Origin: Ophthalmolycus amberensis
Lineage: Eukaryota > Chordata > Actinopteri > Perciformes > Zoarcidae
Reading direction: 5' to 3'
Length of the DNA: 64,000 bases
NCBI GenBank assembly: GCA_024529925.1
Contig: JAFEUB010000809.1
Coordinates: 316,501 to 380,500 of the forward strand
Numbering within the stretch: the first letter of the stretch is position 1; each line of letters starts with the position of its first letter. The notes below the pieces were generated by a model. The model had not been told where the DNA came from. It ran no database searches and saw nothing but the letters and a program-made list of their open reading frames with translations. Shown here in pieces: positions 63,451 through 64,000 of this stretch. The translations under genes and the position numbers were made by a program.

Positions 63451-64000
63451 GAAGGCAAGGCAAGGCAAGGCAAGTTTATTTGTATAGCACATTTCAACAA
63501 CAAGGTAATTCAAAGTGCTTCACATGAAACCATTAAAAGCATAAAGGCAAAAGTAAAGGAGATTTAAAACATACATTGAAAAAATAATTGATGTCTCCCT
63601 GAGACATTACGCTGCACGCAATCAACCATACACTGCCGCAATTCTGCAATTACTCGCACACAAACCACGTCTGGAAAAGATCTCTGCCGATCTGCGTTTT
63701 ATAGTGTACGCCTTGCACGAACTCGGTCCCGGAGGAAATGGCGATATATTGTGCAGTCCTTTTAAAACGATTAAACTTCACATAAAACCATTAAAAGCAT
63801 CAAAACATAAGGCAAAAGAAAAGGAGATTTAAAAACAATTAAAGAAACAGTGTAAGAAATAAAATTCAGTAGTAAAATGCAGAAATGCAGGAAATTGATT
63901 AATATATTAATTGAATGTGGTTCAATTAAAGGCAGCAGCAAACAGAAAGGTCTTCAATCTTGATTTAAATGAGCTGAGGGTCTCAGCAGACCTGCAGCTT
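63451..64000 (-). mobile_element. LINE 3' end on the minus strand, cut by window edge
   Basis: The plus strand starts with four AAGGC units, then 'tttatttgtatagcacattt' and 'aattcaaagtgcttcacatg'. Reversed, this is the usual LINE tail in fish (…gcactttgaatt…tgctatacaaataaa… followed by a short tandem tail). Reversed sequence from the right edge encodes the end of an ORF2-type protein (see 63922-64000). The 3' UTR is interrupted between about 63572 and 63775 by unrelated sequence flanked by a degenerate duplication of about 55 bp. The element continues past the window. Confidence 0.8.
63922..64000 (-). pseudogene. C-terminal end of LINE ORF2, partial
   Basis: The minus-strand reading entering at the window edge is SCRSAETLSSFKSRLKTFLF followed by AAAFN and a stop at 63922-63924. 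The FKSRLKT motif is a familiar C-terminal landmark of L2/Rex-type LINE proteins. The rest of the protein lies beyond the edge, so whether the element is intact is unknown. Confidence 0.78.

Larger units (their letters stand above)
56135..64000 (+). other. Intron 2, incomplete in the window
   Basis: Begins gtaagtac. No further exon with good splice sites and an open frame could be found before the right edge. It holds the repeat at 57550-57755, an AT tract near 58523-58537, a C11 run (61616-61626), the hAT-like element at 62837-63382 and the LINE end at 63451-64000. The remaining sequence carries only short unsupported ORFs, for example 61538-61960. Confidence 0.55.

Noticed and set aside
1..64000. 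CRISPR arrays, operons or prokaryotic genes
   Set aside because: The only regular repeats are microsatellites and dispersed or tandem elements. Base composition, introns and repeats are those of a vertebrate nuclear genome.

Overview
The window reads as nuclear DNA of a bony fish, probably a percomorph teleost. There is no bacterial-style gene packing. It is a mostly AT-rich sequence with long gene-free stretches, many simple-sequence runs, and several dispersed repeats that I recognise from memory as common in teleost genomes: hAT-type miniature elements, LINE remnants and others. No computation or search was possible, so repeat families are described rather than formally named.

Only one gene is supported, and only its 5' end. 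A GC/CpG-rich block at about 34.65-35.43 kb looks like a promoter with a non-coding first exon ending in a good splice donor (35429|35430). After an intron of about 20.5 kb, a second exon (55949-56134) carries a strong-context ATG at 56059. It encodes 25 residues that look like a signal peptide and ends in phase 1 at a consensus donor. The rest of the gene lies beyond the window. This layout is typical of secreted or type I membrane proteins such as Ig-domain receptors, but the exon is too short for me to name the gene. Exon 1 carries three small upstream ORFs and exon 2 a fourth.

The left 34 kb is upstream or intergenic DNA. Its most unusual part is at 9.77-12.44 kb, a GC-rich island made of nested duplicated modules. 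Two head-to-tail units (10474-10815 and 10814-12443) share the same start block (148 bp) and end block (123 bp, with a TATA-like box). The second unit holds an extra GC-rich interior. About 337 bp of that interior occurs again, almost identical, about 1.4 kb upstream inside an unrelated dispersed repeat. This looks like a young mobile or amplifying non-coding element that I cannot assign to a family, and it is the best candidate for something undescribed.

Other mobile DNA includes hAT-like miniature elements at 14226-14493 (7 of 8 bp target duplication) and 62837-63382 (perfect 8 bp target duplication). A decayed LINE with reverse-transcriptase remnants (19588-20780) is itself interrupted by another repeat. 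A second, minus-strand LINE 3' end runs off the right edge (63451-64000) and is interrupted by about 200 bp that stays open in one frame. The remaining tens of kilobases show no supported genes, and nearly all short ORFs there are chance.
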